Positions 34,925 to 42,831 of a DNA stretch of 64,000 bases are shown here, piece after piece. The DNA is from Streptomyces sp. NBC_00162 (GTDB lineage: Bacteria; Actinomycetota; Actinomycetes; Streptomycetales; Streptomycetaceae). The stretch spans positions 7,626,001 to 7,690,000 of the forward strand of contig NZ_CP102509.1 of the NCBI RefSeq assembly GCF_024611995.1, read 5' to 3'. The notes below the pieces were generated by a model. The model saw only the letters and a program-made list of their open reading frames with translations, made no database searches and was not told the origin of the DNA. The first letter of the stretch is position 1; every line of letters starts with the position of its first letter. A program made the translations under genes and the position numbers.

Positions 34925-36103
34925 ATGCCGAAAACGCTCACCGCACGGGGAACTTCCCGTGCCGACGGGCCCTCGCCGGGCGGCGACGCCCTGCCCTGGA
35001 CGCGCAACGACGCGCTGGTCACCGTCGGGGCGGCCGTAGTGGACCTGCTCAGCTTCTCGCTCGGCAGCCAGGTCGACCACGGGTACGTCCCGCCGGCCGG
35101 CTGCGTGCTGCTGGTGGTGGCCGCACTGCCGTTGCTGGTCCGGCGCCGCGCCCCGCTGGCCACGCTCGCGGCGGTCCTGCTGCTCGACCTGGTCTTCAAC
35201 CTGAGCGTGCCGGTGGGGCAGCACTTCACCGCCACGGCCGTGGTCGCGCTCTACACGGTCGCACGGTCCCGGGGCGCGGCCGTGGTGGCAGTGGCGGCGC
35301 TCGTCTCCGCGGTGATGCCGCTGGTGGGGCAGTCATCGCAGCCGGGGACCGTGGACGTGATCGGCAGCGTGGCCAACCCGCTGTTCGTGCTCGTCACCGC
35401 GGCCGCGATGAACCGATGGCACCGTGAGAACGAGGCCAACCGCCGCCTGCTCGCCGACCGCGCGGTGGCCGACGAACGGCGCCGCATCGCCCGGGAGCTG
35501 CACGACATCGTCGCCCACCACATCACCACCATGCAGCTGATGGCCGGAGGCGCCCGGGCCAACCTGGCGAGCGACCCCGAGGTGGCCCGGGAGGCGCTGG
35601 TCACCCTGGAGGGATCCGGGCGGATGGCGCTGAGCGAGATGCGCCAACTGCTGGACGTGCTGCGGGCGGGAGACGAGGCCGAGGAGGAGCCCACCGCCCC
35701 GCAGCCCGGGGTCGGGGACCTGGCGGGGATCGTCGGCGAGACCTGCCGGGCCGGGCTGCCCGTCGAACTGGACGTGCGGGGCGAGGAGCGCCCGCTGCCG
35801 CCGAGCGTGGGCCTGACCGTGTTCCGCATCGTGCAGGAGGCGTTGACGAACGCGCGCAAGTACGCGGGCGAGGCGCGGGCCTCCGTACGGCTGACGTACG
35901 GACCGCACGGGCTGGCCGTGGAGGTGTCCGACGACGGGGCCGGAGCGGCGGCCGCGCCCGCCGGGTCCGGCTACGGTCTGGTGGGAATGCGGGAACGGGT
36001 CGCACTGCACGGCGGCACGCTGGAGGCCGGACCGCTGGCCGGGGGCGGGTTCCGGGTGGCGGCCCGACTGCCGCTGAAGGCCGGGGAAGGGGCGCTGCGA
36101 TGA
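34925..36103 (+). CDS. Two-component sensor histidine kinase (NarX/HisKA_3 type)
   Basis: A 392-residue kinase with four to five N-terminal membrane helices (about residues 30-170), a short linker, the HisKA_3 phospho-acceptor segment ERRRIARELHDIVAHHITTM (His near 197), and a HATPase domain with N-box FRIVQEALTNARKYA and a GYGLVGMRERV G-box. No large extracellular sensor, so an intramembrane signal is likely. ATG 34925 follows GGGGGAGGA. The stop overlaps the response regulator ATG (ATGA). Confidence 0.9.
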   Translation: MPKTLTARGTSRADGPSPGGDALPWTRNDALVTVGAAVVDLLSFSLGSQVDHGYVPPAGCVLLVVAALPLLVRRRAPLATLAAVLLLDLVFNLSVPVGQHFTATAVVALYTVARSRGAAVVAVAALVSAVMPLVGQSSQPGTVDVIGSVANPLFVLVTAAAMNRWHRENEANRRLLADRAVADERRRIARELHDIVAHHITTMQLMAGGARANLASDPEVAREALVTLEGSGRMALSEMRQLLDVLRAGDEAEEEPTAPQPGVGDLAGIVGETCRAGLPVELDVRGEERPLPPSVGLTVFRIVQEALTNARKYAGEARASVRLTYGPHGLAVEVSDDGAGAAAAPAGSGYGLVGMRERVALHGGTLEAGPLAGGGFRVAARLPLKAGEGALR

Positions 36104-36783
36104 GCGGACGGACGACGGAGGCGATCAGGGTGCTGATCGCGGACGACCAGCCGCTGGTGCGGCGCGGGCTGGCCCTGATCCTCGCCCCCGACCCGGCCTT
36201 CGAGGTGGTGGGCGAGGCGGCCGACGGCGAGGAGGCGGTGGCCCTCGCGCACCGGCTGCGGCCCGACGTCGTCGTGATGGACATCCGGATGCCGGTGCTG
36301 GACGGAGTCGGGGCGACCGAACGGCTCGCGCGGACGCTGCCCGAGTGCCGGGTACTGGCGCTGAGCACCTTCGACATGGACGAGTACGTGGTGGCGGCGC
36401 TGCGCGCGGGTGCCTACGGCTTCCTGCCCAAGGACATCTCGCCCGAGGAACTGGTCGCGGCGGTACGGGTGGTGCACACCGGAGAGGCCGCCGTCGCGCC
36501 CCGGCTGCTGACCCGGCTGATCTCCGCCTACGTGCTGGCCCCGCGCCGGCCGCAGCCGCCCGCGGCGAGCCTGGGCGACCTCACGCCGCGCGAGCAGGAG
36601 GTGTGGCGGCTGATGGCCACCGGACTCGACAACGCGGAGATCGCCGAGGCCATGGACATCAGCGTGTCCACCGTGAAGAACCACATCACCAGCCTCTTCG
36701 GGAAGCTCGGCGCCCGCGACCGCGCCCAGGCGGTGATCGCCGCGTACGAGACCGGGCTGGTCGAGGCGGGCAGCCGGAACTAG
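36100..36783 (+). CDS. NarL/LuxR-type response regulator
   Basis: A 227-residue regulator: receiver domain with IADDQPLVRRG, phospho-acceptor Asp in VVMDIRMP and Lys in LPKD, then a LuxR helix-turn-helix (LTPREQEVWRLMATGLDNAE, STVKNHITSLFGKLGARDR). Coupled to the kinase and probably acting on the divergent MMPL gene via the nested repeats at 34748-34822. Confidence 0.93.
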   Translation: MSGRTTEAIRVLIADDQPLVRRGLALILAPDPAFEVVGEAADGEEAVALAHRLRPDVVVMDIRMPVLDGVGATERLARTLPECRVLALSTFDMDEYVVAALRAGAYGFLPKDISPEELVAAVRVVHTGEAAVAPRLLTRLISAYVLAPRRPQPPAASLGDLTPREQEVWRLMATGLDNAEIAEAMDISVSTVKNHITSLFGKLGARDRAQAVIAAYETGLVEAGSRN

Positions 36784-36787
36784 GTCC

Positions 36788-37840
36788 TTACGGATCCTGC
36801 CCCGCCCGCGGCAGGATGATCGTGACCCCCCGCCCCGGGGCCGTGCCCATCGCGGCGAGCGCCGCCGGGGCCGCGTCGAGGTCGATCGTCGAGGTGACGA
36901 GCAGGTCCGGCCGCAGCACTCCGGACCGGACCAGTTCCATCATCGGCGGATAGGCGTGCGCCGCCATCCCGTGGCTCCCGAGGATCTCCAGCTCCCAGCC
37001 GATCACCCGCTCCATCGGCAGGACCGTCCCGCCCGCGGCCGCCGGCAGCAGCCCGACCTGTACGTGCCGCCCCCGGCGGCGCAGCCCGCCCACCGAGGCC
37101 GCGGCCGTGGCGGGCGACCCCAGGGCGTCCAGCGAGAGGTGCGCGCCCCCGCCGGTCAGCTCCCGCACGGCCGCCGCGGTGTCCACGGCCGCCGCGTCCA
37201 CGCAGTGCGCGGCCCCGAACCTCCGCGCCAGCTCCAGCGCCTCGGGCGCCGTGTCCACGGCGACCACCCGCGCCCCGGCGGCCGCCGCGATCATCACCGC
37301 GGAGAGCCCGACGCCGCCGCAGCCGTGCACGGCGACCCACTCGCCCGCAGCGACCCGTCCCTGCCCGACCACGGCCCGGAAGGCCGTCGCGAAGCGGCAG
37401 CCGAGCCCGGCCGCCGTCGCGTACGACAGCTCCCCGGGCACGGCCACCAGGTTCACGTCGGCGTGGTCGAGGGCCACGTACTCGGCGAAGGAGCCCCAGT
37501 GCGTGAACCCGGGCTGCGTCTGCCGCCGGCACACCTGGTGGTCGCCCGCCGCGCATTCGGCGCAGCTCCCGCAGGCGCACACGAACGGCGCCGTGACCCG
37601 GTCGCCGACCCGCCAGTTGGCGACGCCGGACCCCACCGCCTCCACCACCCCGGCCAGTTCGTGGCCCGGTACGTGCGGCAGCACGATGTCCGGGTCGTGC
37701 CCCATCCACCCGTGCCAGTCGCTGCGGCACAGACCGGTGGCCTCCACCCGCACCACCACCCCGGCCGCCGGCGGACGCGGATCCGCGACCTCCCTGACCT
37801 CGGCCGGCTCGCCGTACCGCTCGAACACCACCGCGCGCAT
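36788..37840 (-). CDS. Zinc-dependent alcohol dehydrogenase
   Basis: A 350-residue MDR-family enzyme. The catalytic zinc ligands lie in [10 protein letters not shown] (Cys) and PGHELAG (His-Glu); the structural zinc is bound by the four-Cys lobe [17 protein letters not shown]. The NAD(P)-binding motif is [15 protein letters not shown] (GxGxxG). It ends four bases from the convergent response regulator. Substrate unknown. Confidence 0.9.
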   Translation of the reverse strand: MRAVVFERYGEPAEVREVADPRPPAAGVVVRVEATGLCRSDWHGWMGHDPDIVLPHVPGHELAGVVEAVGSGVANWRVGDRVTAPFVCACGSCAECAAGDHQVCRRQTQPGFTHWGSFAEYVALDHADVNLVAVPGELSYATAAGLGCRFATAFRAVVGQGRVAAGEWVAVHGCGGVGLSAVMIAAAAGARVVAVDTAPEALELARRFGAAHCVDAAAVDTAAAVRELTGGGAHLSLDALGSPATAAASVGGLRRRGRHVQVGLLPAAAGGTVLPMERVIGWELEILGSHGMAAHAYPPMMELVRSGVLRPDLLVTSTIDLDAAPAALAAMGTAPGRGVTIILPRAGQDP

Positions 37841-37873
37841 GCCAACCGCCCTCCACTCGAAATGCCCCGCACG

Positions 37874-38734
37874 CTACCCGGCGCCGTCCGGGGCGGCGGC
37901 CCGGGCCAGGGCGAGCACCCCCGCGCAGATCAGGGCCAGGCCCAGCAGCTGGGGCAGCAGCCACCACTGCACCCGCACGTGTTCCTCGTACAGCAGCACG
38001 CCCAGCGCCACGCTGACGCTCGCGTCCCCGAGGGTCAGCGCGGGCTGCGAGGCGACCAGCGGGCCGCCCTGCATGGCGTGTTCGAGCAGGAGCAGCGCGC
38101 AGATGCCGCTCGCGGCGAAGGCGTACGTCTCCCAGGTGGTCAGGAACGCGCCGATGCCGCCCTCGTCGAGGACGTGCATGGCGGACTTCATCAGGGCGGC
38201 GGTCAGCGCGTAACAGACGGCGGTGGCCGCGCCCAGGCACCCGGCCCGCATCCGCCCGGGCGGCCGCCGCAGTCCGGCCACGGCCAGCAGGGCCACCGCC
38301 ACCGCGCACGCCGCCAGGGCCAGCACCCACCGGTCGAGCGGTACGTGCGTACGGTTCCCCTCGGGCGAGGCGGCCGCCAACGCGATCCCCAGCCCGGCCA
38401 CCACCCCCGCCACGGCGAGCCACAGCGCCCCCGGCAGCCGGGTCCGCGTCACCAGCGAGGCGATCAGCAGCGCGAGCGGCAGCTCCAGTACGAACAGCGG
38501 CTGTACGAGGGCCAGCGCGCCCGTGGCGAGCGCGACGGCCTGCCCGACCCCGGCCGCGATCACGGCCAGGATCCCGGCGATCCACAGGGGCCGCCGCAGC
38601 AGGTCGAGGACGAGGCCGAACCGGAAGCCGTCGCTCTGCGGCACGGTGAGCGCGGCCCGCCGCTGGAGCACCGTCGCCAGTGCGTTGCTGAGCGCCGCGA
38701 ACAGCGCGAAGAGGACCGGCAGGACGAAGCCCAT
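37874..38734 (-). CDS. DMT/EamA-like multi-helix membrane protein
   Basis: A 286-residue integral membrane protein with nine or ten helices in two related halves, as in EamA/DMT transporters (start MGFVLPVLFALFAALSNALATVLQRRAA). It could export small metabolites. ATG 38734. It lies downstream of the ATP-grasp pair with a 56-base gap and may be co-transcribed, which would fit export of their ligated product. Confidence 0.8.
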   Translation of the reverse strand: MGFVLPVLFALFAALSNALATVLQRRAALTVPQSDGFRFGLVLDLLRRPLWIAGILAVIAAGVGQAVALATGALALVQPLFVLELPLALLIASLVTRTRLPGALWLAVAGVVAGLGIALAAASPEGNRTHVPLDRWVLALAACAVAVALLAVAGLRRPPGRMRAGCLGAATAVCYALTAALMKSAMHVLDEGGIGAFLTTWETYAFAASGICALLLLEHAMQGGPLVASQPALTLGDASVSVALGVLLYEEHVRVQWWLLPQLLGLALICAGVLALARAAAPDGAG

Positions 38735-38790
38735 GCCCCGATCCTCACCGATCCCGCGCCCCGCGCGGCGCCGCGACACCCCGATGGGAG

Positions 38791-39603
38791 CTAGGGGGTG
38801 TCTGACCCTCCGCCGGTGGCCCGGCGCAGGGTCAGCGCCGCCAGGGCCTCGGGGGCGCCCGACTGGCCGCGGACGCCGGGGAAGGCGTTCACGTCCACGA
38901 TCAGCGGTGTGCCGCCGCCGGCGTCGATGATGTCCACGCCGTAGACGTCCAGCGCGAAGGCCGCGCCGGCCGCCCGCACCAGATCGGCCCAGCCGGCGGG
39001 CAGTTCGGCCAGGGCCAGCGGCAGGTTGGGCCCGCGCCCGCCCGGCGAGAGCTCGGAGCGGCGCAGGGCCGCGAAGACCTGGTCCCCGATCGCCCACAGC
39101 TTGTGGTCCCAGCCGCTGTTGGGCGCGAAGTCCTGCACCACCACCGGTTCGCCCGGCCACCGCGCCGCCAACTCCCGCAGCCCCGCGGCGTCGTCCACCC
39201 GGGCCACCAGGTCGCCCCGGCGGCTGTAACGGCTCTTGACCACCACCGGCGAGGCCAACGGGACGGCGGACCGCGCCCACACGGAGAGGGAGCCGACACA
39301 GCGGGTCGCGGCGAACGGCAGCCCGGCCCGCTGGGCGAGCTCCGCCATCGCCGTACGGTCCTGGCACAGCGTGGTCGCCGCCGCCGTGTTGACGACGGAC
39401 GCGCCCCGCCCCTCCAGCCGCCGTGCGAGATCCAGCGCGTGCGCGGTACGCGACTTCAGCAGGTACACGTCGGCCGGCCGATCGGGGACGCCTTCCGCCG
39501 TGCTCGGGTCCAGCACCTCGACGACGTGCCCGGGTGCCAGCAGGGCGGCGGTGGCCGCCAGCAGCGGATGACCGGGTTCCGGAGTGATCAGACCGATCCT
39601 CAC
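38791..39603 (-). CDS. RimK-like ATP-grasp ligase 2
   Basis: A 270-residue ATP-grasp protein. The preATP-grasp start RIGLITPEPGHPLLAATAALL, ATP-binding lysine in VVVKSRYS and magnesium ligands in DIIDAGGGTPLIVDVNAFPG are present. GTG 39603 overlaps the stop of the first ATP-grasp gene (GTGA). Only part of the 300-residue RimK form is kept, but all catalytic segments are there. Substrate unknown; RimK-type enzymes join an amino acid or amine to a carboxylate. Confidence 0.83.
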   Translation of the reverse strand: MRIGLITPEPGHPLLAATAALLAPGHVVEVLDPSTAEGVPDRPADVYLLKSRTAHALDLARRLEGRGASVVNTAAATTLCQDRTAMAELAQRAGLPFAATRCVGSLSVWARSAVPLASPVVVKSRYSRRGDLVARVDDAAGLRELAARWPGEPVVVQDFAPNSGWDHKLWAIGDQVFAALRRSELSPGGRGPNLPLALAELPAGWADLVRAAGAAFALDVYGVDIIDAGGGTPLIVDVNAFPGVRGQSGAPEALAALTLRRATGGGSDTP

Positions 39604-40505
39604 GCGCCGTCCACCGCCCCCGCCGACATCTGCGCCGGAATCGACAGGGGCAGGGCGTACGAGCGTGGCGACGGCACCGGCGGGGGCGTGGAACCGCCCG
39701 TCCGCGCCAGGTCCAGCACCGCCCGGGCCACCCGCGCGGCCGCGTCCGGCACCTGACGGAAACTGGGGAAGTCGTTCACGTCGACGACCACGGGCCCGTC
39801 GGGCCCCAGCAGCACGTCCACCCCGTACAGGTCGAGCCCGTACACCGCCCCCACCTGCGCGGCGATCGCCGCGACCTCGGCCGACAGCGGAACACGGCGC
39901 TCCCGCACCGCCGGGTCGGGGTGCAGCGGGGAGCACCGCTCGGTCGCGAACAGCTCCCCGCCGACCCCGTACACCTTGATGTCGGTGCCCGAGTTGGGCA
40001 CGTACGGCTGGGCGATGAGCAGGCCCTCGCCCGCCAGGACCGGGAGCATCGCCTCCAGCCGCTCCGGCGAGGACACCAGGTGCACGGCCCGTCCGGAGCT
40101 CCCGTCGGCCGGCTTGACGACGAGGGGGTACTCGGCCGCCGGTATCTCCCGCAGCAGCTCGGGGCTGGCCGCCGCGTAGGTCGGCGGCAGCGGAAGGCCC
40201 CGGGCGCGGCCGATGGCGGCGGCCAGCGCCTTGTCCCGTACGCCGCGGATCGAGCGGGCGTCGTTGACCGTGGTCAGCCCGGCGGCGGCCGCGGCCTCCA
40301 GCAGGGTCAGCCCGGGGCCGCCGGAGACCGTCTTGAGCACCCAGGCGTCATGGGAACCCGCGCTCACCGTCTCGGTCATGCACAGCAGCGAGCCGCCCGG
40401 CCGCACCACGTCGACCCGGTGCCCCCACGCGGTCAACTGGCGGATCACCTCGTTCGGCATGCCGTCGTGGCGGTAGTGCTCCTCCACCAGGAAGCAGAGC
40501 CTCAT
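39600..40505 (-). CDS. RimK-like ATP-grasp ligase 1
   Basis: A 301-residue ATP-grasp protein beginning MRLCFLVEEHYRHDG. The ATP-binding core has VVKPADGSSGRAVHLV with a Gly-rich loop, AQPYVPNSGTDIKVYGVGGELFA, and the metal site DVLLGPDGPVVVDVNDFPSF. It is a distant paralogue of its neighbour. ATG 40505 is preferred (GGGGAAGG site). First gene of a coupled pair, then a DMT-type permease. A palindrome at 40554-40565 lies in its promoter region. Confidence 0.85.
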   Translation of the reverse strand: MRLCFLVEEHYRHDGMPNEVIRQLTAWGHRVDVVRPGGSLLCMTETVSAGSHDAWVLKTVSGGPGLTLLEAAAAAGLTTVNDARSIRGVRDKALAAAIGRARGLPLPPTYAAASPELLREIPAAEYPLVVKPADGSSGRAVHLVSSPERLEAMLPVLAGEGLLIAQPYVPNSGTDIKVYGVGGELFATERCSPLHPDPAVRERRVPLSAEVAAIAAQVGAVYGLDLYGVDVLLGPDGPVVVDVNDFPSFRQVPDAAARVARAVLDLARTGGSTPPPVPSPRSYALPLSIPAQMSAGAVDGA

Positions 40506-40553
40506 GGACCTTCCCCATATTCCCCGGACGTCCGCCGATCCCGTCCGGCGAGT

Positions 40554-40565
40554 TGTGACGTCACA
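40554..40565. promoter_or_regulatory. TGTGACGTCACA palindrome
   Basis: A perfect 12-bp palindrome 48 bases upstream of the ATP-grasp start and 112 before the DUF7873 start. Probably a repressor or CRP-like regulator site; the protein is unknown. Confidence 0.5.
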
Positions 40566-40677
40566 GGATGTCATGAACCGCAATGTGATGATCGGTCCAC
40601 CTCGGCAGGTCCGGTGGGTCGGGAGGGCGCCGGATATTCGAATGTACGGGCGCCCCGGCTCCTGTTAGGTTCATCGC

Positions 40678-41409
40678 GTGCCGAAGCTGAATCAGATCAT
40701 CGCAGTCGAAAAGGGCGTCAAGTCCAAGTCCCTCCAGGAGCTTTCGCAGGCTCACCACGACGTCCAGAAGCCCGCCCTGCTGGCCGGCATCTCCCGGACC
40801 TACCAGCCCAAGGACGAGGAGGGCGAGCAGCTGCCGCCCGAGTCCACGCGGGTACAGGTCAAGGCCGAGGACGTGCTGCGCGCGACGGCCGGAACGCTGA
40901 CGCGGCTGTTCGACGTGACGGCGACCAAGGACTGGGCGAACCGCACCGCGGCCGCCGACGTCGTCGTGGACGGCACGGTCCTGCTGGCCCAGGTGCCCGT
41001 GCCCTATCTGCTCTTCCTGGAGAAGCAGCTCACGGACATGCACACCTTCGTACGGAAGCTGCCGGTGCTGGACGCGTCCGAGTCCTGGAACCTGGACCCG
41101 TCCACGGACTCCTGGAAGACGGACCCGGTGCGCACGATCCGCACCAAGAAGGTGCCGCGCAACCACGTCAAGGCCGAGGCCACCGAGAAGCACCCGGCGC
41201 AGGTCGAGGTCTACTACGAGGACGTCCCGGTCGGTTACTGGACGACGGTGAAGTTCTCGGGCGCACTGCCGGCCCGGCGGGTGAACGAACTGCTCGACCG
41301 CGTGGAGAAGCTCCAGCAGGCCGTCAAGTTCGCCCGGGAAGAGGCCAACAGCGCCGAGATCACCGACCAGCGGGTCGGGGACGCGGTGTTCGGCTACCTG
41401 TTCGGGTAG
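40678..41409 (+). CDS. DUF7873-family conserved protein
   Basis: A 243-residue soluble protein common in actinobacteria and without known function. It has a charged N terminus (PKLNQIIAVEKGVKSKSLQELSQAHHD) and ends VGDAVFGYLFG. GTG 40678 follows a TTAGGTT stretch by only six bases, so a leaderless transcript is possible. It directly precedes the unusual tRNA-like cluster; whether that matters is unknown. Confidence 0.82.
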   Translation: MPKLNQIIAVEKGVKSKSLQELSQAHHDVQKPALLAGISRTYQPKDEEGEQLPPESTRVQVKAEDVLRATAGTLTRLFDVTATKDWANRTAAADVVVDGTVLLAQVPVPYLLFLEKQLTDMHTFVRKLPVLDASESWNLDPSTDSWKTDPVRTIRTKKVPRNHVKAEATEKHPAQVEVYYEDVPVGYWTTVKFSGALPARRVNELLDRVEKLQQAVKFAREEANSAEITDQRVGDAVFGYLFG

Positions 41410-41420
41410 CCCCACGATCT

Positions 41421-41442
41421 CCCCCTGTATGTCTGCAGGGGG
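41421..41442 (+). terminator. Hairpin after the DUF7873 gene
   Basis: CCCCCTG (41421-41427) pairs perfectly with CAGGGGG (41436-41442) over an 8-base loop, starting 11 bases past the stop codon. No T-run. Confidence 0.6.
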
Positions 41443-41456
41443 TGCGCGAGAGCGCA
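41443..41456 (+). other. GNRA-capped hairpin preceding the tRNA-like elements
   Basis: TGCGC-GAGA-GCGCA: a 5-bp stem closed by GAGA, a GNRA tetraloop, directly before the first tRNA-like element. Likely part of a structured RNA. Confidence 0.5.
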
Positions 41457-41472
41457 AGCTGAAACTGATGTT

Positions 41473-41575
41473 GAAGCTGAACAGGGGTGTCAGTTGGGGG
41501 TTCGAATCCCTCCCCCGGCATTACGCGCCGGGGTGGCCCAAGCCTGGCAGAGGCGGCCCCGTAAATCTCAGATTC
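41473..41575 (+). tRNA. Permuted tRNA-like element 1 (3' half before 5' half)
   Basis: The 3' half comes first: anticodon-stem strand GGGGT (41484-41488), variable region, T arm GGGGG-TTCGAAT-CCCTC (41496-41512), acceptor strand CCCCGGC (41513-41519) and discriminator A. After six bases the 5' half starts: acceptor GCCGGGG (41527-41533), D arm with GCCC...AGGC and a GG-containing loop, then GCCCC (41556-41560). In this order the acceptor closes with seven Watson-Crick pairs and the anticodon stem with four plus one G-U. A further helix joins 41473-41480 to 41568-41575 (seven pairs, one mismatch), leaving GTAAATC opposite ACA at the anticodon loop. No 5' half fits upstream and no 3' half downstream. 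Identity is unclear. It may be a permuted gene, a novel RNA or a relic. Confidence 0.5.
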
Positions 41576-41627
41576 TCGCTCCAGTCTCAGTATTCGCCGC
41601 CGAACACCGGATCGACCGAGCGTGGAC

Positions 41628-41718
41628 GATCATCGACGGATGGGGGTTCAAGTCCCTCCTGCGCCTCTCCTCGTGGCGCGGTAGTTCAATGGCAGAACAC
41701 GTCGGTCTCAATATGATC
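41628..41718 (+). tRNA. Permuted tRNA-like element 2 (Gly-like body)
   Basis: The 3' half comes first: anticodon-stem strand CGACG (41634-41638), a 3-base variable region, T arm GGGGG-TTCAAGT-CCCTC (41642-41658), acceptor strand CTGCGCC (41659-41665) and discriminator T. Eight bases later the 5' half starts: acceptor GGCGCGG (41675-41681), TA, a canonical D arm GTTC-AATGGCA-GAAC (41684-41698), A26, and CGTCG (41700-41704). The acceptor pairs 7/7 (one G-U), the anticodon stem 5/5. GATCAT (41628-41633) pairs perfectly with ATGATC (41713-41718), extending the stem and leaving GTCTCAAT bulged; GTCTCAA would be a normal loop with U33, anticodon CUC and A37. D arm and U73 look like glycine tRNA, while CUC would read Glu codons. 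Confidence 0.55.
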
Positions 41719-41764
41719 CGCGGCTCTTAAACGCCGCCGGTGTGCGCAATTGGGTGGCAAGCAG

Positions 41765-41795
41765 GAGCCCGGGAGCTGGACATGCTCCCGGGCTC
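41765..41795 (+). terminator. Strong hairpin closing the tRNA-like cluster
   Basis: A 12-bp perfect stem, GAGCCCGGGAGC (41765-41776) with GCTCCCGGGCTC (41784-41795), 7-base loop. It ends the transcript carrying the two tRNA-like elements or separates it from the IS remnant. Confidence 0.75.
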
Positions 41796-41865
41796 TGTCA
41801 CGTCCCCGCCCGCCCCGATGGCCGGGGCGACCGGCGGCCGGGGCTCTTGGGTTTTGTTTTTCGGA

Positions 41866-42135
41866 TCATGCGCCGAGCCAGATGATGAGGGCTGCAAGGG
41901 CGACGGTGCCGAGTGAGATGCAGGCGCGTTTCTCGTAGCGGGTGGCGACGGCGCGGAAGCCCTTCAGACGGTTGATGGCGCGTTCGACGGTGTTGCGTTT
42001 TTCGTGGCGCTCGCTGTCGAACCCGGTGGGGCGGGCGCCTCGGGAACCGCGGTTCTTGCTGTGTATTTGCTGGTCTAGGCGTTCGGGGATGGTGTGCCGG
42101 ATTCCGCGTCGTCGCAGGTAGCGGCGGTTCTTGGT
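41866..42135 (-). pseudogene. IS5-family transposase, C-terminal fragment
   Basis: About 90 residues of an IS5-type DDE transposase end: NRRYLRRRGIRHTIPER, then the DDE Glu region KRNTVERAINRLKGFRAVATRYEKRA and a hydrophobic tail. The N-terminal two thirds with the two catalytic Asp residues are missing; upstream of 42135 the frame runs into unrelated sequence (the antisense of the WYL fragment). Confidence 0.8.
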
Positions 42136-42162
42136 GCCGGTGGGCCGTACGGTGCCGGCGGG

Positions 42163-42366
42163 CGTCTCGAAGAGCTGGGCCCGAACAGCTGCCGGCTCGT
42201 CCTGGCCTCCTGGCCATGGCCCGGCCTGGCCGCCGCCATCGGCAGATTCGACGCCGACTTCGAGGTCGTCGGCCCGCCCGAGCTCAAGGCCGCCTTCGCG
42301 CACCTGGCCCGCTGCTACGCCAACGCCGCAACCGCCACACCCGCCACACGGTCATCTACGGTCTGA
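42163..42366 (+). pseudogene. WYL-domain regulator, C-terminal fragment
   Basis: RLEELGPNSCRLVLASWPWPGLAAAIGRF... down to FAHLARCYANAA is the typical last 60 residues of YafY/DeoR-type WYL regulators. Everything before it is replaced by the transposase remnant, so the gene was truncated by insertion or deletion here. Confidence 0.7.
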
Positions 42367-42831
42367 TGGCCGACGGCGGCCTCCTGGGTGGGCTCCACGG
42401 CCTCGGGCGGTGTGGCTGAGGCTTCGAGGGGCGAGGAGACGGATGCCTCCGAGCCCGAAGTTCCGCAACGGCCGCGACACCCCGTGGCGTATCGATCAGC
42501 GCTCGATCCTGATCGTTTTCCGCCACGGCTCATCACTCTGCCGGATCGTGGAGCTGCCACGACAGTCGGCAGCCCGGCCGGGGGTGCTCGTCAAGCTTGG
42601 TCGGCATGATTGGTGCGCGAGTCGGCCTGCGACGGGCGGTTTCTCGCAGCCTCGGCGCATCGTGGCGCCCAGGTCGGTGTGTGTGCCGTGGCTCTCTGGG
42701 CGAGGGGCAAGTTCTGGTTGGCGCCGGCGTTGGACGCGCAGATGATGAGCTGAGTGCCGGGGGTGGTGCCGTGGCTGGCGTTTCGAGTACTTGGCCCGGG
42801 GGTGAGGGTGTGGACTCCGCTGAAGGGGTCG
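42367..42831. other. Gene-free decayed stretch
   Basis: No frame here resembles a protein family, GC is lower than in neighbours, and open frames are short or shadows. It lies between two gene remnants and is best read as decayed sequence. Confidence 0.55.

Noticed and set aside
41527-41666. A normal tRNA with a long intron between the 5' half at 41527 and the 3' half at 41642-41666
   Set aside because: The acceptor strands GCCGGGG and CTGCGCC do not pair and the anticodon-stem strands GCCCC and CGACG do not match; both pair well only with the opposite neighbours.
42496-42831. A coding gene continuing the He_PIG frame
   Set aside because: Past about 42832 the translation becomes His/Arg/Pro-rich and unlike any secreted protein; it is decayed sequence.
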